42,130 nucleotides of DNA from CAZRNB01 sp964601355 (GTDB lineage Bacteria; Planctomycetota; Phycisphaerae; Sedimentisphaerales; Anaerobacaceae). This document shows, piece by piece, positions 1 to 8,949 of this stretch. Numbering within the stretch: position 1 is the first letter of the stretch; each line of letters begins with the position of its first letter. Location: positions 1-42,130 of the forward strand of contig CAZRNB010000007.1 of assembly GCA_964601355.1 (NCBI GenBank), in the 5' to 3' direction. The position numbers and the translations under genes are program-made. The notes under the pieces are model-generated. The model saw only the letters and a program-made list of their open reading frames with translations. It made no database searches and was not told the DNA's origin.

Positions 1-2
1 TC

Positions 3-179
3 CATTTAATTTTGTTCTCTATCATCGGCCAGTTAGTGCATTTAATCCGTGTGCAAACTTTGTTTGACCGGAGCTGCCCTTTACAATTGCCGGAATTTGA
101 CTTGAATGAAGCGGTTAATCACATTGTCAGATTCTCTGCTGCCGGGATTCGAGCTTATGCCGAGGAGCGTACAGCATGA
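3..179 (+). CDS. TetR-family transcriptional regulator, C-terminal fragment (CecR-like)
   Basis: Partial gene; its 5' end lies outside the window. The open frame from base 3 to the TGA at 177-179 encodes about 58 residues that include a segment reading FSIIGQLVHLIR. This resembles the ligand-binding C-terminal domain of CecR/YbiH-type TetR repressors (DUF1956). The stop codon overlaps the ATG of the TolC-like gene in an ATGA arrangement, so the two are translationally coupled. The family normally represses an adjacent efflux operon, which fits the TolC-HlyD-RND genes that follow. No DNA-binding domain is visible because it would lie upstream. The family call rests on a short stretch plus context. 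Confidence 0.6.
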   Translation, partial: HLILFSIIGQLVHLIRVQTLFDRSCPLQLPEFDLNEAVNHIVRFSAAGIRAYAEERTA

Positions 180-1717
180 AAACAAAAGCTGCTATGTGTA
201 ATGGAAGAGGGACGAGACAGAGCCACCGCCGTAAGGCGTCCTGTGGAGAGCGTCAGCGAGTGGGTATAGTCGATGAACGATGGACGAAGCTGTGCTTCGT
301 GATTGCTATTACTTGCCTAATGACATCGATACTTACAGGTTGTACCAGCAGTAAACAATATTATGAGCAGGTTGGCTTATCGAGAGAGACTGCATATCGG
401 CGATGGAAAAGCAGCAAAGAGAGCCAGGAGCAGTCTCAGACGGTTATAAACGGCAAGCTGAGCATTGAAGATTGCTTAAAGCTGACACTTGCTAATAACA
501 AAACTTTACAGGGCGTTATCGAGGAGAAAGAAGTCGCTCGCGGAGAGCGTTTGAAATCTTACTCTGCCATTTTGCCCAGCGTTAATGTCACAAGCGGATG
601 GCAGGAGATCGACGAGGTAGCATCTATGAGTTTCGGCACTACAAAGATTACTATGGGGGATATCCATAGTTACTCAGCGAATCTTAACGTTACTCAGCCG
701 ATTTTTGCAGGAGGACGGATAGTAGCTCAACTGCAATCAGCGAAGTTGTTTTCGTTGCTTACCGACCAGACGGTTCGAGCAGCGGTTCATGATACGGTTT
801 ATGCGGCCGAGCACGCTTATTATGATGTTTTGTTGAGCCAGCATTTAGTGGAAATAACCGCCGACGCAGTCCGCTCGGCTGAGGCGCACCTTGAGAGTGT
901 TAAGCAAAGACGGGACAGCGGTGTTGCTTCTGATTTTGATGTTCTGCGTGCGGAGGTCGAGCTGTCCAACTTCCAGGCTGAGCTGATACAAAATAAAAAT
1001 GCCATCAATATTGCAACAACAAGCCTGATGAAGATTATGGGTGTTTCCCAGAATAGCGATTTCGTTCTTTCAGACGAGCTTGTCTATGCTTCTTTCCAGG
1101 TGACAATGGATGAGGCTGTTGAAGCTGCCTATCGTAATCGGCCGGATCTCCTTGGGAGAGAGTTTGATATAAGGTTGCAGAAGGAGAATCTAAAAGCCAT
1201 TCGCAGTCGATATTTTCCGACGATTAGCGCCTATTATGACAATATCTTTTCGAAACCAGACCCGCATAACCGAATGGAGATAGAGTGGGGACATATGTGG
1301 CAGGCCGGCTTTACGGCTACTCTGCCTGTATTTGATGGTTTTTCGCGGGAAGGTGAGATTATTCAGCAGAAGGCGCGGATTAAGCAGTCGCAGGTGGGCT
1401 TGATTGATGCTGAGGAGACCGCTTTATTTGAGCTGACCAAGGCGCAGCTGAGCATCGAGAATGCAGTGGAATTTGTTGATTCTCAAGAACTAAATCTTCA
1501 AAGGGCAAAAGAGGGTCTTCGGCTTGCCGAGGTAGGCTATAGAGAGGGGACAAATACGCAGGTGGAGATGATCGATGCGCAGGCTGCCGTGACTACTGCC
1601 AGGGCTAATTATTACCAGGCTATTTATTCGCACTTGATTGCAAAATTGGACCTTCAAAAGGCGATGGGCACATTGGCAATGGTCGGACAAAGTGTGCCTG
1701 CATCTGAAAGTGACTAA
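176..1717 (+). CDS. TolC-family outer-membrane efflux lipoprotein
   Basis: The protein of 513 residues is the outer-membrane channel of a tripartite RND efflux system. After a hydrophobic segment there is a lipobox ending LTGC (Cys56 from the ATG at 176), so it is predicted to be lipidated. Two outer-membrane efflux protein repeats follow (about residues 95-290 and 310-500), rich in long amphipathic helices. The start is uncertain. The ATG at 176 overlaps the upstream stop but gives an unusually long, basic N-terminus before the signal peptide. A GTG at 260, preceded by GGAGAG at 245-250, would give a normal-length signal sequence. A perfect 7-bp hairpin lies at 284-300 inside the signal region. 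The TAA stop is formed by the first units of the downstream repeat array. Confidence 0.9.
   Translation: MKTKAAMCNGRGTRQSHRRKASCGERQRVGIVDERWTKLCFVIAITCLMTSILTGCTSSKQYYEQVGLSRETAYRRWKSSKESQEQSQTVINGKLSIEDCLKLTLANNKTLQGVIEEKEVARGERLKSYSAILPSVNVTSGWQEIDEVASMSFGTTKITMGDIHSYSANLNVTQPIFAGGRIVAQLQSAKLFSLLTDQTVRAAVHDTVYAAEHAYYDVLLSQHLVEITADAVRSAEAHLESVKQRRDSGVASDFDVLRAEVELSNFQAELIQNKNAINIATTSLMKIMGVSQNSDFVLSDELVYASFQVTMDEAVEAAYRNRPDLLGREFDIRLQKENLKAIRSRYFPTISAYYDNIFSKPDPHNRMEIEWGHMWQAGFTATLPVFDGFSREGEIIQQKARIKQSQVGLIDAEETALFELTKAQLSIENAVEFVDSQELNLQRAKEGLRLAEVGYREGTNTQVEMIDAQAAVTTARANYYQAIYSHLIAKLDLQKAMGTLAMVGQSVPASESD
284..300. repeat. Short perfect hairpin in the TolC signal region
   Basis: ACGAAGC and GCTTCGT face each other around a 3-base loop. 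Just before it are two heptad-like units (CGATGAA, CGATGGA). It may be the remnant of an inserted repeat that lengthened the N-terminus; this is inference. Confidence 0.4.
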
Positions 1718-1799
1718 AGTGAACTAAAGTGACTAAAGTGAGCTAAAGTTGTTATTCTTAATTTTAGGCACTTTACACTTTAGGCACTTTAGATCACTT
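1707..1799. repeat. Intergenic inverted array of AAAGTG(A)CT units
   Basis: The left arm has AAAGT at five points spaced 9, 10, 9 and 10 bases apart. The right arm carries the complementary CACTTTA units, with CACTT spaced 7, 9 and 10 apart, around an AT-rich centre. The left arm supplies the TAA stop of the TolC gene. Related arrays with the same AGTGCCTAAAG word occur at 6425-6525 and 6613-6731. Confidence 0.8.
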
Positions 1800-1829
1800 A
1801 TTCTGAAGTGGAGATTGAGGAGTACGTTA

Positions 1830-3014
1830 ATGAAAATTTCTATGAAGGTATTAATCTGGCTAATTGTGTTGGCTGCTTTATGTTACGGCGGCTATCGGGG
1901 TTTTCGATTTGGCAAGGCACGAAAAGAAATTTCAAATGAACCGAAACAGGCTGAAACAGCGCCTGTAAAAGTAGCCGTGGAACATGTTCGGCGAGGCGAT
2001 GTCAAAAATGTCGTCTGGATTACGGGCGAAGTGCGGCCTTTGGTAAGTGTTGAGATTGTCCCCAAGATTGCCGGACGTCTGGAGCGTCTGCGTCGCCCGG
2101 ATAATACGCTTGTTGAGGAAGGTGTTATAGTGGAAAAGGGCGAAGTTGTAGCAGTCATAGAGCATGCACAGCTTGATGCAGCGCTACGTTCCGCCGATGC
2201 AGCGCTGAAAGTTACCCAGGCGGTTTATGAAACGGCCAAAGTAAATCTGGCCGACGCTCAGCGAGAAAAAGACCGTTGGACAAAACTTCGTCAGCAGGGA
2301 TCGGGTACCGAACAGCAGCTCGATATGGCGGTAACGGTTTATGACCGTGCCCAGACACAAGTCAAGCAGGCCGAAGCACAGATTGCGCAAGCACAGGCTA
2401 TGCTGGAACAGGCGAAGGTAAGCCTTGAATATGCTACCATCGAATCGCCTATCTCTGGCGTTGTGAGTCTAAAGTATGTGGACGAGGGAGCGTTTGTGGG
2501 ACCGTCCAGCCCTTTGTTCAGGATCGTTGACATTAGCGAGGTTGAAATTACCGGAGGTATAACCGACCGACATTATCCCAAGCTCGAATTGGGAAAGACG
2601 GCAGCCGAGGTGGAAGTTGATGCTTATCCGGGCGAAGTTTTCAGCGGTATGGTTACCAGGCTTCGACCTGAGCTGGATAAAGTAACGCGCACGGTTGCCG
2701 TAACTATAAAAGTTCCGAACGAGACTCTTAAGCTCAAGCCTGGTATGTACGCCAGGATTAAATTGATACTCGATGAGCGTAAGAACGTTCTGCTGGTATC
2801 TGACGACGCATTGACAAGTTTGCAGGGACAGCAGCGGGTTTTCGTAGTCAATAATGGCACAATTCATGTACGACCGGTTAAAATCGGCCTCGAAGAATCG
2901 GTTAATAATGAGATTATCGAGGGTCTTCAGCCTGGGGATATGGTTGTTGTAAAAGGTCAACAGCTTCTTCGGGAAGGTATGAAGGTTGAAACACAGGAGG
3001 TAGATTCCAAATGA
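1830..3014 (+). CDS. RND efflux periplasmic adaptor (HlyD/AcrA-like)
   Basis: The protein is about 394 residues. It bridges the inner-membrane RND pump and the outer-membrane TolC-like channel. An N-terminal membrane anchor (about residues 5-20) is followed by a lipoyl-type half (VEIVPKIAGRLERL), a long Ala/Gln/Lys-rich coiled-coil hairpin (about residues 105-200), the second lipoyl half, a beta-barrel and a membrane-proximal domain. I chose the ATG at 1830 because GAGGAG lies just upstream. The longer frame from 1749 would translate the intergenic repeat. The stop overlaps the pump's ATG (ATGA at 3011), indicating coupled translation. Confidence 0.92.
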   Translation: MKISMKVLIWLIVLAALCYGGYRGFRFGKARKEISNEPKQAETAPVKVAVEHVRRGDVKNVVWITGEVRPLVSVEIVPKIAGRLERLRRPDNTLVEEGVIVEKGEVVAVIEHAQLDAALRSADAALKVTQAVYETAKVNLADAQREKDRWTKLRQQGSGTEQQLDMAVTVYDRAQTQVKQAEAQIAQAQAMLEQAKVSLEYATIESPISGVVSLKYVDEGAFVGPSSPLFRIVDISEVEITGGITDRHYPKLELGKTAAEVEVDAYPGEVFSGMVTRLRPELDKVTRTVAVTIKVPNETLKLKPGMYARIKLILDERKNVLLVSDDALTSLQGQQRVFVVNNGTIHVRPVKIGLEESVNNEIIEGLQPGDMVVVKGQQLLREGMKVETQEVDSK

Positions 3015-6000
3015 AGTTGCCTGAAATATCCGTTAGAAATCCTGTAACGACCCTGATGATTTTTTTGGGCGTGATTCTGCTGGGGTTATTCTGTTTTGTT
3101 CAGATGCCGCTGAATTCTATGCCTGAGATGGATATTCCGACGATTACCGTAATGACGCCTTATGAAGGCGCTGGGCCGGAAGAGGTTGAAGAGAAGATTA
3201 CCCGTCCGCTTGAGGAGAGGCTTGCAACAGTCGAAGACCTGGAGCATATTTATTCGGTGTCCCGGGAGGGTATGTCTGTAATCAGGCTGATGTTTAGCTG
3301 GGAGACGAACCTCGATACCCGCTCCAATGACGTGCGGGATGCAATAGATATGGCGCAGCAGATGATACCGGAAGAGGCGGACCGCTCAAGGCTGTTCAAA
3401 TTAGACATCAGCCAGTTCCCTATAATGGTCTATGGCGTGCTGGCGAATGAATCCTACAATGATTTGGAAGATATTCTGAAAGATGATGTTGCCAATCAGC
3501 TCGAAGGCATAGCTGGGGTCGGGTCCGTGAACATAATAACACCGCTGCGCCGGCGGGTTAATATCGATCTTGACCGTGAGCGGCTGGCGTCGTATCAATT
3601 GACGCCTGACGATGTAGCCCGCGTGGTGGCGAGGGAGAACCAGGAAGTATCCGCGGGCAGCATCAAGATGGGTTCGGTGGATTATCTGCCGCGTATTCCG
3701 GCGGAGTTCGACAGTGTAGAGCCTATGAAAGACATTGTCGTGCGGGCGAGTGACGGCGCCATAGTGCGTATCCGGGACGTCGGCGAGATATCAGATTCCT
3801 TTAAGGACGTAGATTTAAGCGTCCGCATTAATGCCAGTCCCGGCGGAATTATGCTGGTAATGAAGCAATCCGACGCGAACACAGTGAAGGTGGCTCGCAA
3901 GGTAAGAGCAGCACTAGCGGAGATTTCAGAACGGCTGCCTGTGGACGTGAAAATTGTCAATTTAATGGACTCATCCGAAGACATCAAAGATATGGTCAGG
4001 GACCTGCTTTGGACACTGGTGCTTGGCGGTGGGCTGGCTATGGTGGCTGTCCTGATATTCCTGGGACGGGGCAGAGCAACATTTATAATAGCGCTGACGA
4101 TACCATTTTCTCTGATAGCGTCAGGCGTTTTTATGTATATGCTGGATTACACTGTCAATATGATGACGCTGTTTGCTTTGATAGTGGCAGTGGGAATGGT
4201 TGTGGATAATGCGATTGTTGTGCTTGAGAATATTGCACGTCATCGTGAGGAAGGCGAGAGCGCGATTGAAGGGGCCGTTTTAGGCACATCGGAGGTAGGT
4301 ATGGCGATTACCGCCTCAACACTGACGACTATATGCGTCTTCTTTCCACTGCTGTTTGTTAGGGGTATTGCCGAGATTATCTTTGTTCCGTTTGCGATAG
4401 TATCGACAATTGTGCTGCTGGCGTCGCTGTTCACGGCGCTTACAATGACTCCAATGATGGCTTCCCGTCTGCTTGCGCGCAGTTACGGAGCTGAACGAAA
4501 ACAGAGCAAAATTCTGCAGTTCACGGAAGGGTGGTTTAATAAGCTGGCGGATGGATACTCAGCGGTCCTGGGCTGGTGTCTGGAGCATCGATGGCTGGTG
4601 ATACTTGGCGTTATAGGTTTATTTGCAGTCAGCGTGCCGCTCGTTTTCGTAATTGGATGGGAATTTATGCCCAAGCAGGACGGCGGAATGGTGCAGGGGA
4701 CAATCGAATTGCCTGTTGGGACACGCGTAGAAGTAACGGAAAAAACAATGCTGGCGATTTATGATACGATACTTGAGGAAATTCCCAAGAAGCAGATAAT
4801 TGCATTTTATATGAGCTGTGGGTCGAGTGAATCGGCATTCAGTACAAATCAAGGTATGCACGTCGGCAATTTCGGAATACGATTGGTGCGCAAGGAATTG
4901 CGAGATCGTGATGTAACAAAGATTGCTGATGCTCTGCGTAAACGGTTTAATGCGATATCGCCGTTGTATGGTATTATGAAGTTTAGTCTTAGTCTTCAGG
5001 ACCCAATGGAGAGCATGATAATGGGCGGTGAGCAGCCGCTTAGCGTTAATATCCTCGGCGACGACCTTGAGACGTCGGATCGTATAGCGGCCGAGTTGAA
5101 GGAGACAATCAAAAATATTCCAAATACCGTTGATATAGACGTGTCGCGGAAAAAAGGAGCGCCGGAGATTTGGGTGGAGGTTGACAGACAGAAGGCATCG
5201 TCAATGGGACTGAACGTCTCGGACGTATCTGATACGGTCCGCTCGAGTATATATGGCCGTATAGCGAGCAAGTACAGGGTGCAGGGAGATGAATATGATA
5301 TTTTTGTTCGATTGCGAGAACAGGACCGTCAAACGCCGGCGGACATTGGACAGCTCCCCGTACGGCTGCCAACGGGAGACCTTATCCGCGTCGAGAACGT
5401 CGCCGAGATTAAACCAGAGCATGGGCCGATTCAGATTGACCGTAAAGACCAGCACCGTATTGTTACGGTGGGCGGCGACGTATATGGCCGTTCGCTGGGC
5501 GAAGTAATCACCGAAGTAGATGAGCACCTCAAGACACTTCGTGTGCCACGCGGAACTACAGTGGCAATCGCGGGACAAAGCGAGGACATTAAAGAGGCGT
5601 TTTTCTGGCTGAGTATAGCTCTTGTGGTCGGCTCAATTCTTGTGTATATGATTATGGCCTCCCAGTTTGAATCGCTAATTGACCCGTTTGTCGTGATGTT
5701 TTCAGTGCCGGTGGCTTTCATCGGCGTGATATGGTTTCTGTTTTTCGCGGGCTTTAATCTGAATATTATAGTGTTCCTCGGCCTGCTGCTGTTGATAGGC
5801 GTGGTGGTCAATAATGCGATTGTTCTGGTTGATTACATCAACATACTTCGCGCAAGAGGTCATAGTATGCTGGATGCCGTGCGGGAGGCGGGGCGGACTC
5901 GTCTGCGACCAGTGCTTATGACGGCTATCACAACCGTTCTGGGTCTTATCCCAATGGCGTACCAGGGAGGACAGGGTTCCGAAGTGTGGAATCCGCTGGG

Positions 6001-6109
6001 AATAACAATAATAGGCGGACTGTCGGTATCTACGCTGGTAACGCTGATACTGGTTCCGACAGTCTATAGCATCTTCGAGAGCCACATCAAGCTGCGAAAC
6101 CATCAATAA
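3011..6109 (+). CDS. Efflux RND transporter permease (HAE1/AcrB-like)
   Basis: The protein of 1032 residues is a full-length proton-driven inner-membrane pump. It starts with the classic RNPVTTLM-like segment and first membrane helix. Two large periplasmic loops (about residues 35-330 and 560-860) separate two six-helix bundles. The TM4 motif GMVVDNAIVVLE carries the conserved Asp399 expected for proton relay, with Asn400 where AcrB has a second Asp; many HAE1 members share this. The TM10 counterpart reads GVVVNNAIVLVDYIN. The final gene of the operon follows after 11 bases. The substrate cannot be predicted from sequence alone; hydrophobic drug or solvent efflux is the family norm. Confidence 0.95.
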   Translation: MKLPEISVRNPVTTLMIFLGVILLGLFCFVQMPLNSMPEMDIPTITVMTPYEGAGPEEVEEKITRPLEERLATVEDLEHIYSVSREGMSVIRLMFSWETNLDTRSNDVRDAIDMAQQMIPEEADRSRLFKLDISQFPIMVYGVLANESYNDLEDILKDDVANQLEGIAGVGSVNIITPLRRRVNIDLDRERLASYQLTPDDVARVVARENQEVSAGSIKMGSVDYLPRIPAEFDSVEPMKDIVVRASDGAIVRIRDVGEISDSFKDVDLSVRINASPGGIMLVMKQSDANTVKVARKVRAALAEISERLPVDVKIVNLMDSSEDIKDMVRDLLWTLVLGGGLAMVAVLIFLGRGRATFIIALTIPFSLIASGVFMYMLDYTVNMMTLFALIVAVGMVVDNAIVVLENIARHREEGESAIEGAVLGTSEVGMAITASTLTTICVFFPLLFVRGIAEIIFVPFAIVSTIVLLASLFTALTMTPMMASRLLARSYGAERKQSKILQFTEGWFNKLADGYSAVLGWCLEHRWLVILGVIGLFAVSVPLVFVIGWEFMPKQDGGMVQGTIELPVGTRVEVTEKTMLAIYDTILEEIPKKQIIAFYMSCGSSESAFSTNQGMHVGNFGIRLVRKELRDRDVTKIADALRKRFNAISPLYGIMKFSLSLQDPMESMIMGGEQPLSVNILGDDLETSDRIAAELKETIKNIPNTVDIDVSRKKGAPEIWVEVDRQKASSMGLNVSDVSDTVRSSIYGRIASKYRVQGDEYDIFVRLREQDRQTPADIGQLPVRLPTGDLIRVENVAEIKPEHGPIQIDRKDQHRIVTVGGDVYGRSLGEVITEVDEHLKTLRVPRGTTVAIAGQSEDIKEAFFWLSIALVVGSILVYMIMASQFESLIDPFVVMFSVPVAFIGVIWFLFFAGFNLNIIVFLGLLLLIGVVVNNAIVLVDYINILRARGHSMLDAVREAGRTRLRPVLMTAITTVLGLIPMAYQGGQGSEVWNPLGITIIGGLSVSTLVTLILVPTVYSIFESHIKLRNHQ

Positions 6110-6120
6110 GGAGTACAGCG

Positions 6121-6411
6121 ATGAAACTGGTTATGATAATGTACAATGAGGCGATAGACCAGGAAGTAGAGCATATCCTTGAACAGAACGGTGTTGAAGG
6201 TTTCACTAAATGGACAAAAGTTTTCGGCAAAGGGCGGGCCGGCGGGCCGCATCTGGGTACTCATATCTGGCCAAAGGCCAACAACGTGATTGTTGCTGCA
6301 ACTGAGGAAGAAACCGCAGACAAGATTATACAGGGCATTAGAAAGCTCAGGAAACGGTCGGCACAAGAGGGTGTGAAGGCGTTTACCTGGGAGATTGAAG
6401 AGGTTAGTTAA
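6121..6411 (+). CDS. PG0541-like/PII-like transporter-associated small protein
   Basis: This small soluble protein of 96 residues has alternating strands and helices of a ferredoxin-like, PII-type fold. Features are a central FTKWTKVFGKGRAGGPHLG loop and a C-terminal FTWEIEEV strand. Proteins of this kind (the PG0541 family) are known next to RND efflux genes and are presumed regulatory; their ligand is not established. AAGGAG lies at 6107-6112, overlapping the stop of the pump gene, so co-translation is expected. The family call is from remembered similarity and gene context. Confidence 0.65.
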   Translation: MKLVMIMYNEAIDQEVEHILEQNGVEGFTKWTKVFGKGRAGGPHLGTHIWPKANNVIVAATEEETADKIIQGIRKLRKRSAQEGVKAFTWEIEEVS

Positions 6412-6424
6412 AATAGATTTGGAA

Positions 6425-6525
6425 AGAAGTGCCTAAAGTTGGAATTGACTTAAGTGCCTAAAATTATAACTTTTCACTTTAGCTCACTCCCATAAGGGAT
6501 GGCTTACGCCATTTAGTCACTTTAG
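6425..6525. repeat. AGTGCCTAAAG inverted array, copy B1
   Basis: Two left-arm units of the AGTGCCTAAA type face CACTTTAG units on the right. The right part contains a 46-base core at 6478-6523, matched at 44 of 46 positions by 6685-6730. The core has a small ATGGC-TTAC-GCCAT hairpin. Confidence 0.8.
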
Positions 6526-6612
6526 ATCGTCCTTTCCACTATTGTATTTGCTGAAATTTTCCCCATGCTGCAATAACAAACCGTGTTTTTACGTCCTTTC
6601 CTATTGGTTTTT
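6526..6612. other. Gap between repeat copies B1 and B2
   Basis: AT-rich sequence of about 87 bases with no open reading frame, RNA gene or clear promoter that I can support. With the flanking arrays it makes up the 341-base gap between the efflux operon and the first cotH gene. Confidence 0.5.
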
Positions 6613-6731
6613 GGTGAGTGACTCAAGTTTGGAGTGACTAAAGTGCTAAAGTTATGAAATATAATTTTAGCTCATTTTAGGCACTTTAGCTCACTCCCTT
6701 AAGGGATGGCTTACGCCATTTAGGCACTTTT
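6613..6731. repeat. AGTGCCTAAAG inverted array, copy B2
   Basis: Same organisation as B1: AGTGACTAAAGTG units on the left, TTTAGGCACTTTAG units on the right, and the 46-base core at 6685-6730 with the ATGGC/GCCAT hairpin. It ends 21 bases before the first cotH start. Confidence 0.8.
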
Positions 6732-6805
6732 AAACGCTGGTGTGGAGCAATAATGCATAGCCTTGAGAAAATATCTTTCATTGGATTGTTGCTTTTAGCC
6801 TTATT
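6722..6805 (+). repeat. Direct repeat covering the cotH ribosome site and signal peptide, copy 1
   Basis: Bases 6753-6805 are identical over 53 positions to 8897-8949. A looser match extends upstream (a TTTAGGCACT word, then GTGTGGA before the ATG). Both copies encode the same first 17 residues of the two CotH-like proteins. Confidence 0.9.
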
Positions 6806-8894
6806 TTACCAGCCGTCTCATGCTGTTCAGGAAGACTTTTACGATGACACTGTTCTACGAACCCTTCAATTGCAGTTTTCGCAGCCGAACTGGTGGCAAC
6901 AGCTGGCGGCCAACTATCAGGCGAAACAAAACATCCTTGCCACTTTGACCGTGGATGAAGCCACTTATGAGGGCGTCGGAGTTCGCTTTCGCGGCAATAC
7001 CTCTTATATGATGGTAACCTCACAGAAGAAATCCTTCAACATAGAGATCGATTACACCATCGAAGACCAACGTCTAATGGGCTACAAGACACTCAATCTC
7101 ATTAACTGCATGAATGATCCTACCTTTATGCGTGAGGTGCTCTATTCGAATACATGCCGATGGCAGATTCCCAGCGCCAAGGCGAACTTTGTAAAATTGG
7201 TCATCAATGGTGAGAACTGGGGCATCTATGCCAACGTCCAGCAGCTCAACGCCGAGTTCATCGAAGACTGGTTTCCGAGCTATGATGGCTCACAGTGGCG
7301 TGCGGAGGGTATTATGGGAGGCGGCGGCGGACAAATTCCCGGCGGCGGGGGGCAAACGCCCGGCCGCAGACTGGCAGGGCTGAATATAGCTGAGCCTGCT
7401 TTGGCTGAGCCAGGTGGCGGTGTGACCAACGGAGTTGCTGCACTAACCTGGCAGGGCAGCGCTTCGACAACATACCAGCAGGTTTATGAGCTGAAGAACA
7501 CCAAGCAGGATGACCCATGGGCCAGTCTAATTCATACCTGCGATGTGCTGAATAACACCGCCTTAGCTCAATTGCCTGATAAGCTTGAATCGGTTCTTGA
7601 TGTCGATAGGGTGCTATGGCTGTGTGCTTATGAAATCATTTTTCAGGATGACGACGGCTATGTCAATAAACGCGGCAGTGACTACGGCCTCTACTATGAG
7701 CCGGAAACCGGAAGGCTGCACCTGATGCAGTATGATGGCAATGAATGTATGAAGGCAAACCAGTGGTCCTTGTTCTATCGCGCAGATGATCCGGTTGTAC
7801 CTCTTATGTATCGTTTGATGGCTATTACCAAGTACCGACAGCGCTACCTGGCACATGTACGTACTATTCTGAATTCCTTTTTCACAGAAGATTCCCTGTG
7901 GCCCAGGATTGATGCATACCTGGCACTTATTGAGCAAGAAGTGAGGACAGATAACAAAAAGCTTTATACCACGCAAGCGTTCCTCAATGGCATAACCGAG
8001 TTAAAGAGCTTTGTGAAAACGCGTCGCTCTACTCTGCTGGGGAATCGTGAGGTGAGCCGCCTAATTCCTGATATTTTGTCTGTTGGCTATGATGTCATAC
8101 AGGAACAAACGGGGCAGTCTTTGGTGATTACGGCACAGCTTAACCAAACCGTACCTGTCGCCGATGTGCAGTTATTTTTATCAGAAAGTGCCTATGGGCC
8201 GTTCACTGCTCTACTGATGACGCGGGATAGTAATGCGGTCGATACTACTCACTATGTAATCACGCTGCCGTCCCATTCGACAGGCTCAGGGCAGGCCTAT
8301 CCGCCAGGCACGGTGTTGCGCTATTATGTCCAGGCTACCGCGGCTGATTCCTTCGGCACCATGACCTTTAGTCCCGCCGGCGCCGAGCACGACGTATATA
8401 CTTATGTGGTGACATACGCCAGGGCGGAGACAACACCAGTTGTAATCAATGAGCTTATGGCAAGTAACAATACTACTATTGCCGATCCGCAGGGTAACTA
8501 TGACGACTGGATTGAATTATTCAACACCAGCAATGAAACGGTGGACCTATCCGGGATGTATCTAAGTGACAATCCGGAGAATCCCCTGAAATGGCGATTT
8601 CCCGCAGGTACGACCATTGCCTCCGGCGGGTATATTATCGTGTGGGCCGATGAGGATGCAGGTGATGTGCCGGGGCTGCATACTAATTTTAAGCTTTCAT
8701 CCCAGGGCGAAACTTTATGGTTATACGATACGGATGCGCACAATAACGTCCTGCTGGACTCGGTGTCCTTTGCATCTCTGGAAACCGATCAATCAATGGG
8801 GCGTGTACCGGACGGACAAGGACCAATGATAGTTTTGCCTGTTCCTTCGCCATTAGGTTCTAATGCAGGCTATTTAGGCACTAGTGTGGAATAA
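6753..8894 (+). CDS. CotH-kinase-like protein with C-terminal lamin-tail domain
   Basis: The protein is 713 residues, exported by an N-terminal signal peptide (cleavage probably after SHA near residue 24). A CotH-type atypical kinase domain spans about residues 30-430. Family landmarks visible are VRFRGNTS, INCMNDPTFMRE, VNGENWGIYANV and a metal-binding-like LMQYDGNECM. A short Gly-rich loop (about residues 188-210) interrupts it. A lamin-tail domain follows (about residues 560-700, starting VVINELMASNN and containing WIELFNTS), common in secreted planctomycete proteins. GGAG lies 6 bases before the ATG. The first 53 coding bases are identical to those of the next gene. CotH family members phosphorylate protein substrates in spores and effectors; the substrate here is unknown. 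Confidence 0.85.
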   Translation: MHSLEKISFIGLLLLALFYQPSHAVQEDFYDDTVLRTLQLQFSQPNWWQQLAANYQAKQNILATLTVDEATYEGVGVRFRGNTSYMMVTSQKKSFNIEIDYTIEDQRLMGYKTLNLINCMNDPTFMREVLYSNTCRWQIPSAKANFVKLVINGENWGIYANVQQLNAEFIEDWFPSYDGSQWRAEGIMGGGGGQIPGGGGQTPGRRLAGLNIAEPALAEPGGGVTNGVAALTWQGSASTTYQQVYELKNTKQDDPWASLIHTCDVLNNTALAQLPDKLESVLDVDRVLWLCAYEIIFQDDDGYVNKRGSDYGLYYEPETGRLHLMQYDGNECMKANQWSLFYRADDPVVPLMYRLMAITKYRQRYLAHVRTILNSFFTEDSLWPRIDAYLALIEQEVRTDNKKLYTTQAFLNGITELKSFVKTRRSTLLGNREVSRLIPDILSVGYDVIQEQTGQSLVITAQLNQTVPVADVQLFLSESAYGPFTALLMTRDSNAVDTTHYVITLPSHSTGSGQAYPPGTVLRYYVQATAADSFGTMTFSPAGAEHDVYTYVVTYARAETTPVVINELMASNNTTIADPQGNYDDWIELFNTSNETVDLSGMYLSDNPENPLKWRFPAGTTIASGGYIIVWADEDAGDVPGLHTNFKLSSQGETLWLYDTDAHNNVLLDSVSFASLETDQSMGRVPDGQGPMIVLPVPSPLGSNAGYLGTSVE

Positions 8895-8949
8895 GAATGC
8901 ATAGCCTTGAGAAAATATCTTTCATTGGATTGTTGCTTTTAGCCTTATT
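8866..8949 (+). repeat. Direct repeat covering the cotH ribosome site and signal peptide, copy 2
   Basis: The TTTAGGCACTAGTGTGGAAT segment at the end of the first cotH gene encodes its last residues and leads into the 53-base identical head of the second gene (8897-8949). The GGAG of copy 1 is changed to GGAA here. Confidence 0.85.
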
